In this document: piece by piece, positions 39,851 through 57,858 of the stretch
How positions within the stretch are numbered: the stretch's first letter is position 1
How the letters are laid out: every line of letters starts with the position of its first letter
Origin: Hormiphora californensis
Lineage: Eukaryota > Ctenophora > Tentaculata > Cydippida > Pleurobrachiidae
DNA length: 64,000 nucleotides
Assembly: GCA_020137815.1 (NCBI GenBank)
Contig: CM035357.1
Span: forward strand, 6,560,034-6,624,033
Direction of reading: 5' to 3'
Made by a program: the position numbers and the translations under genes
The notes under the pieces: model-generated
Told to the model about the DNA's origin: nothing
Seen by the model: only the letters and a program-made list of their open reading frames with translations
Databases searched by the model: none

Positions 39851-39980
39851 CTTTTGGGGTTTTAGGCTACAACTTGTAGCCAATACAAGGGAGTGCGTGA
39901 TTTGACCTCCGATATGGGTTCCAGAATCTGGAAGTGGACTCAAGAGCTCCAAAACCAAACACTTCTGAATCTGACCATTG
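39851..39980 (+). repeat. Dispersed ~120-bp repeat, copy 1
   Basis: CCTTTTGGGGTT, then GTAGCCAATACAAGG, GACCTCCG.TATGGGTTCCAG and AACACTTCTGAATCTGACC are shared with 40903-41023 in the same orientation, with small indels. Confidence 0.75.
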
Positions 39981-40902
39981 TTTGTTTGTTTGTTTGTACT
40001 TGCTGCGTCTGGCGAGTGACCTGCCCGAAAGTAGCGGCGGCCGCACCGAGCACGCTTATTAGGCGCCCCAGCACGTCCACCACTCCGCCGTAGCAAGGCC
40101 ACCCACCAATCAGTTTATGCAGAGCATGTTACTTCAGACGCTCCAGGAAGACCGTGGTCAACCACTGGCGACGCCGAGCAGCGTGAGCCGCACGACGTCG
40201 ACGGGGGTATCACACTACTCCTGGCCTAAATCAATTCCTAAGGTTTATATTAAGCTGGAGCAGGTAACGTTTTGCCTTTGAGAGTGTCTTGAGTTTAGTT
40301 TAATCTGGAACAAGGTAACGTTTTGCCTTTGTGGTGACGTTTTGTTCTGGAACCAGGTAGCAAGTCGTGGAGTTGGTCTGGATCAAGGTTGGGTCTGTCC
40401 TAACGGTGTCGGATAGGTTTGATTAGGATTGATTTGGTTCGATTGTCCTTCGTGCTGCGCCCCGATAGTATCAGTCTGCTCCTGTCCTGACGACAGCTCA
40501 CCAAGGTGATTGGTCCGTCTCTGCAGGGTCCGACCACTGCCTACTTCTCCCTCGGTTATTGCAGTGCCTGCAGACGGTACAATTCGTTCCGCTTGTTGGC
40601 ACCAGGCATCAGGGGTCCAACCAAAGAGAGGAATAGAAGGTAAAACAATCCTGTTTTGAGTGAACTGTGCTCAGCATGACACTGAGAGTGAGAGTGAGAA
40701 CATTGGTTTTAATACATTAGTGAGCGACTCTTGCGAGTTTTTTATGGTGAGTTTGTGTATACTTTGGTTGGGCGGGTGATGGTTAGTGTAAAGTTATAAC
40801 ATTGTGAAAGCTCTGAAAGAGAGACTTGTTGAGTGGGCATTTAGATATTAGGGCTTTTTAGATTTATTGTTAATTTTGACAGAAGACAATACGGACTGAC
40901 CC

Positions 40903-41023
40903 CTTTTGGGGTTGTAGCCAATACAAGGAAGTGTGTGACTTTACCTCCGCCATGGGTTATTGGGTTCCAGAATCTGGACTCAAGAGCTCCAAAACTAAAC
41001 ACTTCTGAATCTGACCATTGCGC
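40903..41023 (+). repeat. Dispersed ~120-bp repeat, copy 2
   Basis: This is a direct copy of the repeat at 39851-39980. It lacks the short GGCTACAACTT segment and carries a small TTATTGGG insertion. Confidence 0.75.
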
Positions 41024-41450
41024 GCATACAACTCCACTGACAATTGTACTTTTCCTCAATACCCAGACCTCGCGCGCTACGTTTCGAATGTGGAGCGTAG
41101 AGTGGCGTGTGACTGTGAGCAATGACCGAGAGTGTATCAATGAATCATGATCGGATTAGGACTTTTAGTTTTGAGTTTTAGGACTTAGGGCCGGTCTACG
41201 ACAATTGTATTTTCTACATATAAAAGAATTTAACAATTACAAAACGTTTTTACCGTGTTGGGTCAATACATAACTGAACATACTTTTGTCCCTTGACTGG
41301 AAGAGAGGGACTTGGCATTTTTCACGTCCCACTAGTGTACGAGGACGTGAAACGTGTCAAAAAGGAACGAAAAAAGAGAAATAGACACTAAAACGGATGT
41401 AGTATAGCGGATACTGAATAAAACCACCATCTCGATAGAGAAACACACTC

Positions 41451-47732
<6,282 letters not shown>

Positions 47733-48296
47733 CAACCATCAGATTCATCGAATGAAGTTGAGAAAAATTACTTGCTGATTGGGTTGGATAGGTTTTAGAG
47801 TGAATATACTTGTTTTAAACAACTAGTTTACTGTTTAGCGCATGCCGCAGCCCGCACTGAGCACTCCAGAGCCGGGAGCGGCCGACTGTCGAGTCCAGAT
47901 AACATTGAGAAATGAGAACTTGGGGGCTAGTGACTGAGGACATTTAGGATTCAGTATTGACCACGCATTGGAACAGGGGAAATAGTCTAAGTAGTCGGAA
48001 AAACTGAAAAGTCAAGTTCAAAAAACGCTGTTTACGAATTTTTGATTTTTGAGCTTTTCTGAAACGAAATAAAAAGACTGATCCACCGCGCGCGTTAGCG
48101 CGGTAACAATTTGCATCGAATTGTTTGAAAAAAGGCCGACACGTCTGACGCCGTCGCACAGAAATAGTCATGCTTTCCATTTTCCAAAATGGCACACGCA
48201 ACTGTGAACTGATGATGACAATATTTAAAGGGCAGTAAAAAATAAAATATAAGCTATACAACATATGTACATAATTATATCTAAACCTGTAAATAA
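47733..48296. other. Arrestin-LRR intergenic region
   Basis: No gene is visible. It should contain the arrestin promoter and the 3' flank of the LRR gene. A GC hairpin-like CCGCGCGCGTTAGCGCGG lies near 48085. Confidence 0.5.
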
Positions 48297-49897
48297 TTAA
48301 CTTTCAAACTTTATCCTGGGATTAATCTTCCTAAAACTCTCAAAACTTTTTACATATGTACAACCAAAGGTGCTCAAAACCTCCAATCTATCACACTTAT
48401 GAACAACATTCTTTACACACTCATCGTTAATAAAAGAACAGAAGTTAACTGATAGCTGCTTCAAGCTAGAGGAAAGATAATTTCCTATCGCACAACACCC
48501 CTTGAAACTCAGTCCAGTAGAACCCAAATCTAGTGCCTGGATGGGATGTCTGACAATGTTCATGACTCCAGTATTTGTCACCTTAATACACCCACTCAGA
48601 TCCAATACCCTAATAGACAACAAAGCAGTACAGATACCCTTCAACAGTTGATCATTAACTGCAGGAACATGGGCTAGGGACAGAGTTGAAATGTGGGGGT
48701 TTCTCTTCAGTAGAGCTAAAATACTCTCCCCATCCAGAGCTCTACATCCCCTCACATCAAGTAGCCGGAGTGAGGTTAGGGAGGTGGAGAGGGAGGTTAG
48801 AGTGGTAGGTGAGGTTTGGACACAGTTCCCCAGATAGAGGGATGAGAGGTTGGGGCAGTGACTCAGTTGGGATATAGCATCACCTGTTATTTGGTGGCAA
48901 CCTGGGAAAGACAGGGGATTAAAATGATTTACATTTTACATCGAGATTCGAGGGGGTTGACAAATTAAATAGCCAACTCAATTTAGCGAAATCAATGGCA
49001 ATGTCCAGTCAGTCACCTGTAATATCGATGGCTGAGAGGGAGCGGTAATGTTTCTGTAGAAGGACTCTAAACCCTCCATCCGAGATACCACTACACATCG
49101 GCAGACACACTTTCTCTAGCCTGGAGGAGAGTTGTGTTAGATATGACGATGAACTTTCTCTCCATGTTCAGTTAGGTCATTCAGGTCTACCGTCTAACTC
49201 TCTAAGTCGTTTGTCTCCATTTGAATTGTTCATACTTTCTTGGGGAGCACGAACACAGTGTCAGGAGACTCATGTCTCCGTTGTCATTTCATACCTATTT
49301 GTTCTGTTGGCAAGTTGAATTATGGAATCATCACTTAGAGAACACAGGGTCAGATGGATATCTCTAATGTTAGAACATCTAGCACTAAGATGAAGAAGTA
49401 GAGAAGACCCAATCATCTCATTTCCTAAACAGTCAATCAGGGCGAAACTCTGAAAAGAGGGGAAATGTTTATTAAACAAGGGAATTAGGTTGTTAGTTTA
49501 GCTAGTCAAGGGAAAGGGAAGGGGAGAACCGGAGAAAGGAACAATACAGAATTCCCATTGATTGATAATACCTTTAGGGAATCCTCGCATGCCCTGAACA
49601 TCCCTCTCAGTCCGATAGACGTGACAGCCTCACCATTGCATCCACTAAACACAAGATGCCGAGGGGTCCTCTCTCCTATCGCCTCCAAACATTGATCACT
49701 GAGTCGTCTCCCTGCTACCTTCACTCGCTCCCCTGCAAGGTGTTGTCATGGTAACGGATGGAAACGCGTGGTTTCCCAAAATTCAAACACTCCAGATTTG
49801 TACCGCGCGCGGTTGAACTTTCACCACAACAAAATACTGTGTCGCGCGCGCTCAGATCAACTTTGCCAATCTTGTCACACCGCATGCTGCAAATCAT
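48297..49897 (-). CDS. Leucine-rich repeat protein of the FBXL/AMN1 type
   Basis: Exon 1 (49897 to ~49798) begins MICSMRCDKIGKVDLSARD; a ~65-nt intron (donor GTACAA, acceptor at 49733) restores the frame to VAGRRLSDQCLEAIGERTP. The next exon (~49574-49732) ends ACEDSLK. Then come ~49315-49453 (MIGSSLLLHLSARCSNIRDI), ~49018-49120 (LEKVCLPMCSGISDGGF) and 48297-48902 (CHQITGDAISQLSHCPNLSS, RLLDVRGCRALDGESI, VLDLSGCIKVTNTGVMNIV, LKQLSVNFCSFINDECVKNV). These are cysteine-containing LRRs as in AMN1 and FBXL proteins. No F-box is visible, so the AMN1-type is favoured, but I cannot name the orthologue. FBXL proteins are SCF substrate receptors; that role is uncertain here. The last exon is intact to the stop at 48297. 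Three intron phases agree; the phase at ~49570 was not rechecked. Confidence 0.75.
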
Positions 49898-49966
49898 CTT
49901 CACAGCTGAGTGCAAATACTGAGAGCTGTCTCTACGATATATGTTAACATGGACACGAGAGAGGAA

Positions 49967-50003
<37 letters not shown>

Positions 50004-50915
50004 AGGGGAGAGAGAGATAGAGAGAAAGAGAGAGAGAGAGAACCGTGCTAGAAAAAGTTGTAAAAAAGCTTCAGAAGATATGCAACGTTTAGCCTATTAC
50101 AAACGTGCTTGTCAACCCTTGTACGTGCGAAGGTCGGGAGTGAGAAGAGAAATTCTTTCAGGAATGAGTGCATCATCAAGCAGGAATAGAGAATATGGGG
50201 AGATGAGTCTTATGCATGAAGAGAATTGAGAGGGGGAATACGAGTATTAAGAAATTCGGAGCCATTTGTTTAATAAAATTAAAAATTGATTCATGATTCG
50301 TTATTTGGAAACTTAATTCTCCAATTACCGGGAAATGAAATGCAACAGTGCCGCAATTTGACTCTGTAACCGGTTTTACAAGTTCTTATCTGCACAGTGC
50401 TATCTCCCTCCCTCTGGCCTCTCCATCTCTCCCTCCCTCCCAGATACCCTGAACCACATAATTTTCTACCCTCGTTGTATTAGATCAGTTGCTCTAAAAT
50501 TCTCATATGTTTGAAACAAAAAGATATGTCTTGTACAAGAATTTGAAGCCTAAGTATTACCAACACTTCATGTGACGAGTATAATATATGTGTATACTTT
50601 CCTTCCTAGAACTTTATCCCTGTCTCCAGTCACCTGACAGTTGTGAGTACTTTCTAACTAGTACCTTAGCACCTAAACATTGGACCCTGAGATAATTTGA
50701 AACTACGTCTGTGCATGTACTCTTTGTAAAATGTCCCACTTGCTGCTGCTGCAGTCAACATGTGTGCAGTGTGTGTTTGTAACTATCCGTCCCTCTCAGA
50801 GAGTCATTCATACACATATTTTACACATGGGATACATGACACATAAACACGCATAGTTATCCCTCCTCTCTCACACACACTCTCTCCCTCTCTTACACAT
50901 ACACACACACACACA

Positions 50916-50917
<2 letters not shown>

Positions 50918-51000
<83 letters not shown>

Positions 51001-51018
51001 TCTCTCTCTCTCTCTCTC
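50918..51018 (+). repeat. (CT)n microsatellite with adjoining (CA)n
   Basis: CA repeat at about 50899-50917 passes into a CT tract of about 50 units with a few interruptions. Confidence 0.95.
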
Positions 51019-51080
51019 CCTCCCTCCCCTATATTTGTCTTCCTTTCAGCCCTGTGGGTGTGCACTGTGCAGCTGCAGTA

Positions 51081-52194
51081 GTAAGAGCCTCTCTAGACGA
51101 GACAAAATCTCGTATGAGGCTACTATAGGAGGCTCCTATAGGAGGCTCCTATAGTAGGTAGATACTCGTCTAGAGCTTCATTTCTACTCTAACAGCCTGT
51201 TAGAGTTTGAACCATTACAGCCTACTATAGGAGGCTCATACGAGGCTCGTCTAGAGATGATTTGGACCCTCCTATGAGGCTCCTATAGTAGCTTTTGCAC
51301 GTGATCGTTGTCACGTGTGAACGAAATATGAAACGGGGACGTTGTGGAAGCCTTACATTCACACTTCACCCCCTGTTAACACGACCCATTATTTACCCCG
51401 GTATAATATTTCGTTCACACGTGACAACGATCACGTGCAATAGCTACTATAGGAGCCTCATACGACGGTCCAAATCATCTCTAGACGAGCCTCGTATGAG
51501 GCTCCTATAGGAGGCTCCTATCAGGCATGGCGGAACATATTTTTCTCAGCTGGGGCCACTTTCAGATATTTTGATCACGTGACCGGTCACGTGACATTTT
51601 CCGATTTTTCAAGTTGCGCGCAGTTTCACCAAACTTCTGGATACTCTATACATCAAATTAAAATTGATCAGTAGGCTCATGGTTTGAACTGGGAGGTAGG
51701 GAAACAGGTGGTTGTACTGACGGAGGAGCAACTGACTAAGAAGCGTTTCATTGTCGAAGTGCAAATGTTAAATCACAATTCAAGGATAAATCAATTTCAG
51801 TCGAATGGCTAGCTCACGCACACATAGACGAACCCTCATTAGACCGATGTCTATCACTCTATCCCACCTTGTATGACAAACTGCCTCTAATAGAATTTCT
51901 GTTTAGAGTAATACGAAACGGTTTAGAACATAATCCTGGGCCAGCCTCATACAACGCCAAATTTTTACCTAGCGTTAGAAAAAGTATCGGTGAAAGTGGC
52001 CCCACCTGCCCCTGGTAGGTAAAATTTTACATGGGGCCATGGCCCCGGCTGCCCCCCTTGTTCCGCCACCCCTGGCTCCTATAGTAGCCAGTTACTCGTT
52101 TAGAGTGGTCTTGCTACCTATTATAGGAGCCTCCTATAGGAGCCTACTATAGGAGCCTCATACGAGATTTTGTCTCGTCTAGAGAGGCTCTTAC
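51081..52194. mobile_element. Composite inverted-repeat element built from CCTATAGGAGGCT motifs, carrying a second element
   Basis: The ends are inverted copies of about 100 bp, GTAAGAGCCTCTCTAGACGA at 51081 and its complement ending 52194. Both contain runs of CTATAGGAGGCTC. Within the left half is a hairpin with arms 51297-51328 and 51407-51437 (CACGTGATCGTTGTCACGTG and complement). A different inverted repeat of roughly 540 bp (GGCGGAACA at ~51530, TGTTCCGCC at ~52060) appears inserted inside, and it holds a decayed reading frame. This is one element inserted into another. Confidence 0.75.
51745..52019 (+). pseudogene. Decayed retroelement-like ORF with a 2A-like NPGP motif
   Basis: A frame without a start codon reads SISVEWLAHAHIDEPSLDRC, then DKLPLIEFLFRVIRNGLEHNPGP and ends at a TAG near 52017. 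The NPGP (codons at 51932-51943) after a hydrophobic/basic stretch resembles the 2A-like or GDxxPNPGP motifs found at the N-termini of many non-LTR retroelement proteins. The aspartate of true 2A sites is absent. It is only about 90 codons and lies inside the nested inverted-repeat element. Confidence 0.4.
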
Positions 52195-52714
52195 ATTAAC
52201 CGCTTTGTTCTTCCTTTCTGCTCAAACCGGTAATACTTGTTTGCTCAGTCCACCCTTGAGGGACTCTTGACCATGCCCCCTCTATTTACCCGCCTCTATA
52301 ATGGGTTTGTGACTGGAGTTCATTATATACACAATGGTCTCTAAATTTAATTTAAACAATTGTTTGTGGTACCGGCTCCAGGATAAACAAAGCTACACCG
52401 TGCAAAACTCTATCTCTCTTATACCGAGAGAGATGTTTAAAACTTACATATTCTGTGGTTGGTTGAGACGGATTGGAGATAGGAGCAAGTCAGGGAAAGT
52501 TCTAGAATATCAGATAGAGGGAGGAGGCACATTATCGCAACCCACAGCTCCGTAGGGAGGGACGTCCAGTTGAGAGAGGGTGTGGTAGTAGAGGGGCCAT
52601 GACATACCGGACCACTTCTGATATTCTTTACACCTGACAGGGAGATAGTTTGGTTTAAAATTTACCGAATATTTTGTACCTAAACAGTATTCTCTTCCTA
52701 TTAAATATTATAGC

Positions 52715-53660
52715 ATGACAGGAAGTGAGATGGGATTAAATTGGTTGTTTCTAAAGAGATTATGGAGGGTGATACGAGCTATGACGTCACTAAAGAGTCC
52801 TGCCTTCCTGATTATTCTACTAATTATCCCAGCCTCTCTCACTGAACAGGTATGACAGGTCGTTATGGGGGACTGATTCGGTCAGTGAGTAACAGATGTT
52901 TTGCAGTTTTTGCTGAAGGCTAGTTTCTACTTGAATAGACTTTAAAGACAGACTATCTTTAGCTTGTCGAAGAGAAATGATGTAATTTTCACCATCTGAA
53001 ACTAGAAACTTCAATTACTAAATCTGTTACTGAGAACTATCTTACAGATCTTACAATCCTTATTGATGGGATTAAATTCCAACGTCATGATCATCAAATT
53101 ACTCAGATTCATTCCCTCCCTCTCTGAGTCAAGTACCCCCCCCCCCCCCCCCCCCATGAGAGTGTGTTACCATGGTAACAACATAACTCAGCATGTTTCA
53201 GGTGGCGATATACTACATGGGACTAGTACCTAGTGGGTTCTATACAGTACTGGAAAATAGGGACAGAGATGCCTTCCTAAACCATCTCTGGGTGTAAGTT
53301 ATCTTTTTTGAATAAATCACGAAAATATTATATGATTAGATGACTGGTTAAAATGGTCTATTACTTTTTAGTGCACGAGGCCGAAGGCCGAGTGCTCTAA
53401 ATACAACAATAATGAACCGAGACCGATAGGTCGAGGTAGATCCTTTTACTTAGCTGCCGAGCCTGCGAGGCACGCTAAGTGTAACTACTGAGCGAGCCTG
53501 CGAGCTCTGTAGTTGTACTTTTGGGCCGAGCCTGCGAGGCCTAAAAGTGAAAGAATCTTTAACATTATTGTTGTGTAATAGAGCATGTAAAAGCAGTCAT
53601 CTAATTTTATTAGATGATTTTGGAAACAAACTGAGTGAACGAGATAAAGATTGAGCGAGT

Positions 53661-53744
<84 letters not shown>

Positions 53745-56554
53745 GAGAGAAAGAGAATGTGTGTGAGAGAGATAGGGAAAGAGAGAATCGAAGGCAGAGA
53801 GGGAAAGCAGATGCAGGACGTTCATTGGAGTGGTGCCATCACGTGACGATCACGTGACCTATAGTTGCAAAGGGGAAGAAAAGATAAGGATTAGGGCGTG
53901 TGCAGCTGTAGTGACGTAACGTTTATACTGTGTGTGTGACTAGAAAGTGTCTAATTTTTCACATACCACTGCAACGGTATTTTACTTTATAATTACTAGT
54001 GTTTTGCAGTGGTCTAAAATTTCACAGTACACTTTAACCACCGGAAACGGTGTACTGTGAAAACTTAGATAACCGGTTAAAATTGTCTAATACAATCTAA
54101 TTAACAACAAACTATACTAATTTCACTACTGTTTTGAACTGGTTACATAATGGTGACCCTTCCATAAAACTAACATCCCAATTCCGTTCAGTGCGGCGTG
54201 GTGGGTGGTAGCGATTGTACTGATCAAATCTAGCAAGAGTTTCGCTGCTGGTGCCTTGTACGTGCAGTGGAGATGGAATCTAACTAGTGTACTACACAGC
54301 AGATACCTCACTAACAAGATATATTATGAACTGAATTGTCTGAATTCGGGTATTGATAACCCTGACATGAGAATAACTCAGGTACACAACAGGGACTGGA
54401 TGTGATATATCATGTCTTAAAATCCTACTTGAAATGCTTCTTAATTGTTTCTTAATTTTCTCAATTTTCTCACCCCCATGGCCGATGAATGTATACCTCC
54501 CTCAGGATGTGGACAGACTGACAGAGACCCTACAATCCATTATTCTCCAACTGATAGTGTTCCCTGGTGTGGTGGGGTACTACACCTACAAGTGCTGGGT
54601 CCTGATGGGGTATATTGGACCTCTCTGTATCTACACGTTCTTCCTCTTATCCTGCCTCATCAATAAACTTCTCATCTCACCCATCGCTAAGGAGGTACTC
54701 CACCGCAAATTTATTTCTAGAAATTCTCATCATCGTCCAAACTCATTCTAAGGATTTCACGTAGTTTGGTTTGGTTTGACTGTACCTCGCACTGCACCCA
54801 GAAGGCGCCTGACTCAATAGGTAATAGATTATCCTCAGTATACTTCTACAGGTGTTTGAGCTAGAACGGAAGGAGGGTTGTTTCCGGTTTAGTCATGTGA
54901 TCTTCAGGGAGCAATCTGAGTCAGCAGCATTCAGTGATGCTGAGAGATCTGAGAAGACACGATTCAAGGTAAATTACTAGGCTTACACTACAGTTAGGAT
55001 AAAACGGGTTAACGTGCCCACAAGGTAAGGGTAATTTCGTTACCAAGCTAACCCCTTGCCCCTCAGGAGATGATATTGGCAGTGTTGATTTCCAAGCAGA
55101 AAATAGTAACAAGGCAGCTATTTCTCAGTCTGGCTGTCAATACTTGTGATTATGTTGGGGCTATATTCAGTTATATTGTTCTGGCGATACCCATATTCGC
55201 TGGTAAGTAGGCCAAACTGACAACTGTAACTGTCTCGACCAACTTTAAATCCAATCTTTCCACCCCATTTCTATATTTGAACCTACTTTCCCCACTTTCT
55301 GCTGCAGGTTTGTATGACGATGTTGAGCACCTTGGAAGTGTTATCAGCCAGAATGCCTTCATGTCAATGTACCTAGTTAGCTCCTTCACCACCGTGGTAA
55401 GTGTTACCATGGTTACCATAGTTATCCTAGTTACCATGGTTACCATGCTAACATAATGACACACCCACTTACAGGTTGATTTGTCTGGTAGAGTTGCTGA
55501 TTTGGCTGGTTACACCCACAGAGTTGGCCAGCTGTTAGAGTTCCTAGATGACAAGAATACAGGGGAAATATTCTACAACCAGTCAACTAACTCATCAGGT
55601 TAGTCGAGTCGAAATGAGTCGTATATCCGATTTGAGTACTACTATTTGTAAAGCGAGATGTAGAACGACACGGAGAAAAGGGGGCGACTATTGGGTTGAG
55701 TGCCTTACTGCAGTCATAGATCAACCAGATTATGAGCTTTTATTTCTTTTATTTCAGGTCTGTTCCAGGATTCCATCTCTGATGACAGTCAATGTCTCCT
55801 GAAACAACAAGTAACTACTACTCCTACCATTCCACCCTCTATCACTTTATCAAATCTAACAATCTGGAACCCTGTTCTCGGTCGGGGACTGGTAGAAAAC
55901 CTAACTCTGGAGCTATCCCACCACAACACCGTCCTAATCCATGGACCCCCGGGTGCCGGGAAGAGTTCTGTGTTGCGGACTATCAAATCACTATGGAAAC
56001 CACTGACAGGAACAGTTTCTGTAACAGGAGATACTGAGATCATGTTCCTACCTCAGAGACCCTACTTTACACTAGGATCACTTCGTGATCAGATCGCATT
56101 ACCGGATCAGGTAGCAAGGGGTGAAGCAGATCACATCTTGGTGGGAATATTGGAAGAAGTAGGGCTGTGCACTGATCTGAGCGTGGTGCTTGGAAACAGG
56201 GATAGAGAGGAGAAAATGGAGGATTCGGGTGGCTGTTTGGGTTGTTTAGAGAGGAATGAAGGGATAAATGAGGAGCACCACTTATTGGACACTAGAGGGA
56301 ATTGGTATAATGTACTGACTCCTGGCCAGCAGCAACTCCTCTCTTTTGCACGTGTTCTATATCACAAACCCTCCATACTCCTGATGGATGAAGCGACAAG
56401 TGCAGTAAACTGCAAGGATTTGTTCTATAGTAAATTACAAAACATGAACATTGTGTATCTGTCTGTTAGTCACGACGAGACATTGGACAAGTATCATACC
56501 AAGGTTATTAGGCTCAAGGGAGATGGGAAGGGCTGGCTATTCACTAAGAATTAG
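52715..56554 (+). CDS. ABCD4: ABCD4, lysosomal cobalamin-export ABC half-transporter
   Basis: ABCD4 acts with LMBD1 in moving vitamin B12 out of lysosomes. Nine exons, all in phase: 52715-52849 (MTGSEMGLNWLFLKRLW, first membrane helix), 53202-53293 (YYMGLVPSGFYTVLENRD), 54192-54381 (ALYVQWRWNLT, DNPDMRITQ), 54506-54694 (DVDRLTETLQ, VVGYYTYKCW), 54852-54968, 55067-55202 (LAVNTCDYVGAIFSYIVLAI), 55308-55396, 55475-55598 (VADLAGYTHRVGQLLEFLDD) and 55758-56554 (nucleotide-binding domain). In the last exon: Walker A GPPGAGKSS, Q-loop LPQRPYF, signature LTPGQQQ (the family has LSPGE; the Gly is kept), Walker B ILLMDEATSA and switch SHDETL. The Glu after Walker B is present, so ATPase activity is likely. 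One insertion rich in Glu/Gly lies between Q-loop and signature (GGCLGCLERNEG). No frameshift. Intron 2 carries a MITE-like element and (GA)n. Confidence 0.93.
53335..53605. mobile_element. MITE-like element related to the 720-bp family
   Basis: Ends ATTAGATGACTG at 53335 and CAGTCATCTAAT ending 53605. Inside are several GAGCCTGCGAGG / GCGAGCCTGCGAGC motifs and an ACATTATTGTTGT segment, which correspond to the complement of the CGCAGGCTCG cluster in the elements at 30359 and 59884. It lies in ABCD4 intron 2, about 40 bp after the donor. Confidence 0.7.
53655..53800 (+). repeat. (GA)n-rich tract in ABCD4 intron 2
   Basis: GA dinucleotides with scattered interruptions (GTGTGA, AAAGAGA). Non-coding. 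Confidence 0.9.
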
Positions 56555-57858
56555 GATCAGGTGGTGTCATGTGACTTGTATGTTTGATTACGTTCAGCAT
56601 AATTCAGTGTTTTCTTAATTTGCTTGATTAATTCTCGTCTGATTACAATGCTAGTCGAGGGTAGTCAACATATAATACTGCGCCTTGTATCTTGCAACTT
56701 AGATATTATATTCAAAAGGGATGGGTTTCTCATTCGTTATCTCCTCTTCATATGATCGTCTGTATCTAGTCTCTACAAAGTTATAATATCGAGATTGGCG
56801 ATCATCGCAGCAGAAACTATAACTTCAATGCAATCATCTCACAGAGAGATGAGATAAAACATTGAACTTGTTGTACATGGTCTTTATTGCTCGCCCCCTC
56901 CCTGCCCTTGGGCCTACAGTTATCCGGGATTATACATACCCCTTATACTGTCTGTTTAGAATAGACAGAAATCAGAATATCTAAAGCTGTAGGGCCTGTC
57001 AGTATAGCTCTGTATTGGCAGTTCCACGCGTCTTCAGTTCTTCAGAGTTTCTTGAAGATATTTCCAGCTATATTTTCCCCTTATTTCTCTTGTTTCTTAC
57101 ATGTTTCTCACTTCCATCGAGAATACCTTTCTAATTATCCTTCAACACATTTATTCCACTAGTCCAGAAACTAGTAAATCTTTACTATAATAGTTCCTTC
57201 GTTCCTCTCCCTTAGCAATATACCGCCTATTATACGTTATAGTGTATTATATCGCATCTAGTTGAATACGATTAAGGGTATGGAGACTACAGATAACTCG
57301 TGTCTACCTAATAACCTTGTCGTTATGTCTACACATGACGGTCTGGGACGATATATCTTATCATCCACCCACCATATTGCCCACCATATGTCCAAGACAG
57401 TGTGTACAGGCTGGTTCTCTCATTGTTACATTGTTACAATAATATATTTGCTGTAAAGAAATATACTGTTAGATCAGATAGAGCTAACATGGCCCACGCA
57501 TTGTTTAGGGGCTTATTTATAAACTATCATGTAATAATTTGTGTTTACAATGAACTAGCTTAGCTATGTTGTTCTCAGCCGGTCTATACTACTTAGTATA
57601 CTGCCAGCTACACGACGTATTGTACCCCCTTTGTTTTGGCTAGCTCGACCCTCTTTTCGCGAAGGGTTACACCCAGTTCCTTATTTCTGAACTAGCTACC
57701 CCTTTGTTACTAGCTACCCACTGGTAACAATTTGCTGATTGCTTGCTACATGTATGGAGTTTACTAATCGACATATAATTTATTATGTAGCAGGTTAATG
57801 ATCTACTTATTTGACTCTGTGTGATTTTACTAATACCTCCCTCTAGAGTTACTGCAAT
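56555..57858. other. ABCD4-GPCR intergenic region
   Basis: No gene or repeat family recognised. It is AT-rich and must hold the ABCD4 3' end and the GPCR promoter. A short ATG frame at 57262-57456 has no recognisable similarity and no splice context, so it is not called. Confidence 0.55.

Larger units (their letters stand above)
39271..41450. other. NAXD-arrestin intergenic region with repeats
   Basis: No gene recognised. It contains an inverted-repeat element (39621-39832) and two direct copies of a ~120-bp repeat (39851-39980 and 40903-41023). A GC-rich patch at ~40020-40210 could be part of a third repeat. Confidence 0.5.
49898..52714. other. LRR-ABCD4 intergenic region
   Basis: No gene recognised. 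(GA)n at ~49972-50042, CA and (CT)n tracts at ~50876-51020, then the composite inverted-repeat element at 51081-52194. The last 500 bp should hold the ABCD4 promoter. A short ATG frame at ~52334-52555 has no recognisable similarity. Confidence 0.55.
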
